The position numbers and the translations under genes are program-made. A stretch of DNA of 7,921 nt from Eubacterium sp. (GTDB taxonomy: Bacteria; Bacillota_A; Clostridia; Lachnospirales; Lachnospiraceae), in contig JAFVEX010000174.1 of assembly GCA_017475785.1 (NCBI GenBank), positions 1-7,921 on the forward strand, written 5' to 3'. A model generated the notes under the pieces. It worked only from the letters and a program-made list of their open reading frames with translations. It did no database searches and was not told where the DNA came from. This document shows, one piece after another, positions 6,082 to 7,921 of this stretch. Numbering within the stretch: position 1 is the stretch's first letter; the number at the start of each line of letters is the position of its first letter.

Positions 6082-6885
6082 ATGGGCCAGTCACAGAAAA
6101 AGAAAAAAATCAGTCCAGTCCTGATCATTGTGATCCTCATCTGCCTCGCGGTGCTTGGATTCTCCGCGTATAAGCTGATCTCGACCATGCTTGAATACAA
6201 ACGGGGAACGGATGAGTACAACGGTCTTCGCGGCTACACGGAGGAGCAGGCAGAAGACAGCAGCCTGAAGGCAGAGGGCACAGAGAGTGACGCTGCCGTG
6301 CTGCGATGTCCGATCAGCGTGGACTTCGACGCGCTGAAGGCGATCAATGAGGATATCGTCGGGTGGCTCTATATCAAGACACTCGACATCAGTTATCCGA
6401 TCGTCCAGGGCGAGGACAACAGCTTCTATCTGCACCAGACGTTTGAGAAAAAATATAATTTCGCCGGCTCCATTTTTATGGATATGGACAATCGCTCCGA
6501 TTTTGAGGATCCCAATACGATCATCTACGGACACAATATGAAGAATGATTCCATGTTCGGCAGACTGGATGAATATTTCAAGGAAGACGCGGACACAGAC
6601 GATCCGCATTTCTGGATCCTCGTTCCGGGGGCGGAGTACTGCTATGACATGTTCAGCATGGACCGCGTCGATCCAAGCGGAGAAGTCTACACGCTGTTTT
6701 CCGGGGCAGACGAAACCTTCGTAGAATACGCCAGAAAACGCGCCGCTGCGTCAGTCGTCGAACTACCGCCGCAGGAATTTACGACAAACAGCAAAATCGT
6801 CACACTGTCCACCTGCACAGGCGACTCCGTCGCCCGCTACGTCGTACAAGGCGTCCGTACCGTCATACTGCGGCACGGTAAGTAA
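6082..6885 (+). CDS. srtB: Class B sortase
   Basis: This 267-residue enzyme is a cysteine transpeptidase that cuts sorting signals of secreted proteins and joins them to cell-wall peptidoglycan or to other subunits. The N-terminus has a KKKK cluster then a hydrophobic segment (about residues 11-33), the usual uncleaved anchor that leaves the catalytic domain outside. The catalytic triad is visible: His151 in IIYGHNM, Cys245 in TLSTCTG and Arg252 in ARYVVQG. The signatures VGWLYIKTLDISYPIVQG (93-110) and FAGSIFMDMDNRSDF (127-141) are typical of class B rather than A or D. Length is normal and no key residue is missing. No sorting-signal substrate, pilin or partner is encoded in the window, so its substrate is unknown. 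The sirtuin gene follows after 66 nt on the same strand, but a weak hairpin and T6 run lie between them. Confidence 0.95.
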   Translation: MGQSQKKKKISPVLIIVILICLAVLGFSAYKLISTMLEYKRGTDEYNGLRGYTEEQAEDSSLKAEGTESDAAVLRCPISVDFDALKAINEDIVGWLYIKTLDISYPIVQGEDNSFYLHQTFEKKYNFAGSIFMDMDNRSDFEDPNTIIYGHNMKNDSMFGRLDEYFKEDADTDDPHFWILVPGAEYCYDMFSMDRVDPSGEVYTLFSGADETFVEYARKRAAASVVELPPQEFTTNSKIVTLSTCTGDSVARYVVQGVRTVILRHGK

Positions 6886-6894
6886 CCCTTTTTT
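6858..6894 (+). terminator. Weak terminator candidate at the end of the sortase gene
   Basis: TACCGT (6858-6863) pairs with ACGGTA (6875-6880) across an 11-nt loop, and a run of six T follows at 6889-6894. The 8-nt gap between stem and T-run makes it a poor terminator, so partial read-through into the sirtuin gene is likely. Confidence 0.3.
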
Positions 6895-6937
6895 CTGTGT
6901 ATATTTAACAGAGTTCTGATAATGAGCAAGTTTCAAA

Positions 6938-6943
6938 AGGAGG
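6938..6943 (+). promoter_or_regulatory. Strong ribosome binding site of the sirtuin gene
   Basis: AGGAGG lies 8 nt before ATG 6952. It selects this start over an in-frame ATG at 6922, which has no ribosome binding site and would add ten residues before the conserved domain. Confidence 0.8.
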
Positions 6944-6951
6944 AGCCACAT

Positions 6952-7674
6952 ATGAACCAGATCGAACAGCTGCAGAATCTGATTGATACCCACGAGCGTA
7001 TTGTGTTTTTTGGCGGGGCAGGCGTCTCGACGGAGAGCGGAATTCCGGATTTCCGGAGTGTGGACGGGCTTTACAACCAGAAATATAAATACCCGCCGGA
7101 GACCATGCTGAGCCACACGTTTTTTGTCACGCATCCGTCGGACTTTTTTGAGTTTTACCGGGATAAGGTGCTCGCGCTGGACGCGGATCCGAACGCTGCG
7201 CACCTCAAGCTGGCGGAGCTGGAGGAGGCGGGCAAGCTGACTGCGGTTGTGACGCAGAACATTGACGGACTGCATCAGAAAGCCGGCAGCAAAACGGTGT
7301 ACGAGCTGCATGGAAGTGTGCACCGCAATTACTGCACAAAGTGCGGCGCATTTTATGACGGCGCGTACATCAAGGCCAGTCCGGATGTTCCGTACTGTGA
7401 GAAATGCGGCGGAATGATCAAGCCGGACGTCGTTCTGTATGAGGAAGGGCTGGACAATGATGTGATCAACGGGGCTGTCCGGGCGATCCGCGAGGCGGAT
7501 ATGATCATCGTCGGCGGCACCTCGCTTGTCGTGTACCCTGCCGCAGGTCTTCTGCAGTATTTCGGCGGCGATACCATTGTGCTGATCAACAAGGGGCAGA
7601 CCGGCATGAACGCGAAGGCGAGCCTTGTGATTCGTGACCCGATCGGAGAAGTGCTGGGACAGATCCACGTGTGA
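6952..7674 (+). CDS. cobB: SIR2-family NAD-dependent protein deacylase (sirtuin)
   Basis: This 240-residue cytoplasmic enzyme removes acyl groups from lysine side chains using NAD, releasing nicotinamide and O-acyl-ADP-ribose. The full set of motifs is present: GAGVSTESGIPDFRS (22-36) for NAD binding, TQNIDGLH (101-108), the catalytic His120 in ELHGS, four zinc Cys (128, 131, 149, 152) as two CxxC pairs, GGTSLVVYPAAGL (188-200), and the LINK segment (211-214) near the adenine site. Length is normal for bacterial single-domain sirtuins of the CobB/SrtN/Sir2Tm type. It is complete, with no odd residues. In other bacteria such enzymes regulate acetyl-CoA synthetase and other metabolic enzymes; no obvious target lies here. 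It may be co-transcribed with the sortase, but the link is probably only positional. The symbol cobB is the generic one for bacterial sirtuins. Confidence 0.97.
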   Translation: MNQIEQLQNLIDTHERIVFFGGAGVSTESGIPDFRSVDGLYNQKYKYPPETMLSHTFFVTHPSDFFEFYRDKVLALDADPNAAHLKLAELEEAGKLTAVVTQNIDGLHQKAGSKTVYELHGSVHRNYCTKCGAFYDGAYIKASPDVPYCEKCGGMIKPDVVLYEEGLDNDVINGAVRAIREADMIIVGGTSLVVYPAAGLLQYFGGDTIVLINKGQTGMNAKASLVIRDPIGEVLGQIHV

Positions 7675-7745
7675 GGAGCCTTTTTCGGGCTGGAGCATGT
7701 CAGCTGCCAGGAGTGACGCGGTTCTTTTCCGGGGTTCCGGTCGGG

Positions 7746-7775
7746 GATCCCTTCGAAGGGGCTTATGCAGGGATC
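7746..7775 (+). terminator. Inverted repeat downstream of the sirtuin gene, possible terminator
   Basis: GATCCCT (7746-7752) pairs with AGGGATC (7769-7775) around a 16-nt loop, followed by the weakly T-rich TTCGACTTTG. The overlapping palindrome CCCTTCGAAGGG (7749-7760) offers an alternative fold. It is the best candidate between 7675 and 7790, but not a classical terminator. Confidence 0.25.
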
Positions 7776-7794
7776 TTCGACTTTGAGTGAAAAG

Positions 7795-7851
7795 TTAAAT
7801 TCAACATGTAAAATTAAATTCCACACTGAAGACTAAATTCCACAAATAGAG
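7795..7851. repeat. Three direct repeats at an exact 19-bp period
   Basis: TTAAATTCAACA (7795-7806), TTAAATTCCACA (7814-7825) and CTAAATTCCACA (7833-7844) start exactly 19 bp apart, with 7-nt A/G-rich spacers. The region is sharply AT-rich compared with the sirtuin gene. Arrays like this occur at ends of IS21-type elements, where the transposase binds several sites, and as iterons or repressor sites. I cannot identify the element because the window ends 70 bp later. Confidence 0.7.
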
Positions 7852-7854
7852 GGT

Positions 7855-7883
7855 TTGACACCTTTTCATATAGCGATTAATGT
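7855..7883 (+). promoter_or_regulatory. Promoter-like sequence after the 19-bp repeats
   Basis: A perfect TTGACA (7855-7860) is followed after 17 bp by TAATGT (7878-7883), which matches only half of the -10 consensus. It points to the right, out of the window, and would be controlled by anything bound to the adjacent repeats. Confidence 0.35.
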
Positions 7884-7921
7884 AGAACTTAGCCCGTTGA
7901 CGACCTGTTTCTATTAAAAAA

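Larger units (their letters stand above)
7784..7921. mobile_element. Possible terminus of an insertion element (IS21-like?), cut by the window edge
   Basis: The composition change near 7790, the triple 19-bp repeats and the promoter-like box just inside together resemble the left end of an IS21-family element whose istA gene would lie to the right. No transposase, target duplication or opposite end is visible, so this is tentative. A plasmid- or phage-type control region is the main alternative. Confidence 0.3.

Noticed and set aside
278..7674. A single NAD/ADP-ribose system linking the NADAR gene and the sirtuin
   Set aside because: Both act on NAD-derived chemistry, but they are separated by about 6 kb, a convergent junction, a composition step and unrelated genes. 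The sirtuin is an ordinary standalone deacylase without effector domains.
6763..7698. Long minus-strand open frame (311 codons) opposite the sirtuin and the sortase end
   Set aside because: The plus strand carries two intact, motif-complete enzymes here; the minus frame shows no family signature.

Overview
The window looks like a chromosomal segment from a Gram-positive Clostridia-type bacterium (Bacillota, plausibly Lachnospiraceae). The evidence is a class B sortase, strong AGGAGG-type ribosome binding sites, a prokaryotic sirtuin, and an RND exporter with no adaptor or outer-membrane partner beside it. This placement is inferred from gene content, not from any database match.

Layout, left to right. 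Positions 1-787 hold two overlapping plus-strand genes of visibly lower GC: the 3' end of an unrecognised gene, then a NADAR-family (YbiA-like) ADP-ribose glycosidase, joined by an ATGA stop/start overlap. Positions 788-889 are a short convergent gap with two hairpins and a possible 25-codon mini-ORF. Positions 890-5710 (minus strand) hold one very large RND permease of 1606 residues. It is about 550 residues longer than a normal RND pump because of two insertions in its extracytoplasmic loops: a coiled-coil block of about 470 residues with a low-complexity tip, and a Gly/Ala then Asp/Ser-rich block of about 84 residues. Its promoter (TTGTAT-17 bp-TATAAT) overlaps a near-perfect MarR/OhrR-type dyad. 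Positions 5829-5961 hold a 38-bp-period tandem repeat whose copies keep a small hairpin. Positions 6082-6885 encode class B sortase and 6952-7674 a SIR2 deacylase, both plus strand. From about 7790 the sequence turns AT-rich and shows three direct repeats at an exact 19-bp period followed by a TTGACA box, which looks like the end of a mobile element or an iteron-type binding site cut by the window edge.

How the genes may fit together. The RND pump appears to be a self-contained, single-gene unit with its own regulated promoter and terminator-like hairpins. The sortase anchors proteins to the same cell wall that the pump's coiled coil may cross, but nothing ties the two functionally. The NADAR gene and its upstream partner may be the right end of an ADP-ribosylation toxin-antitoxin or defence module that continues off the left edge. 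The most unusual item is the RND pump with its built-in coiled-coil extension.
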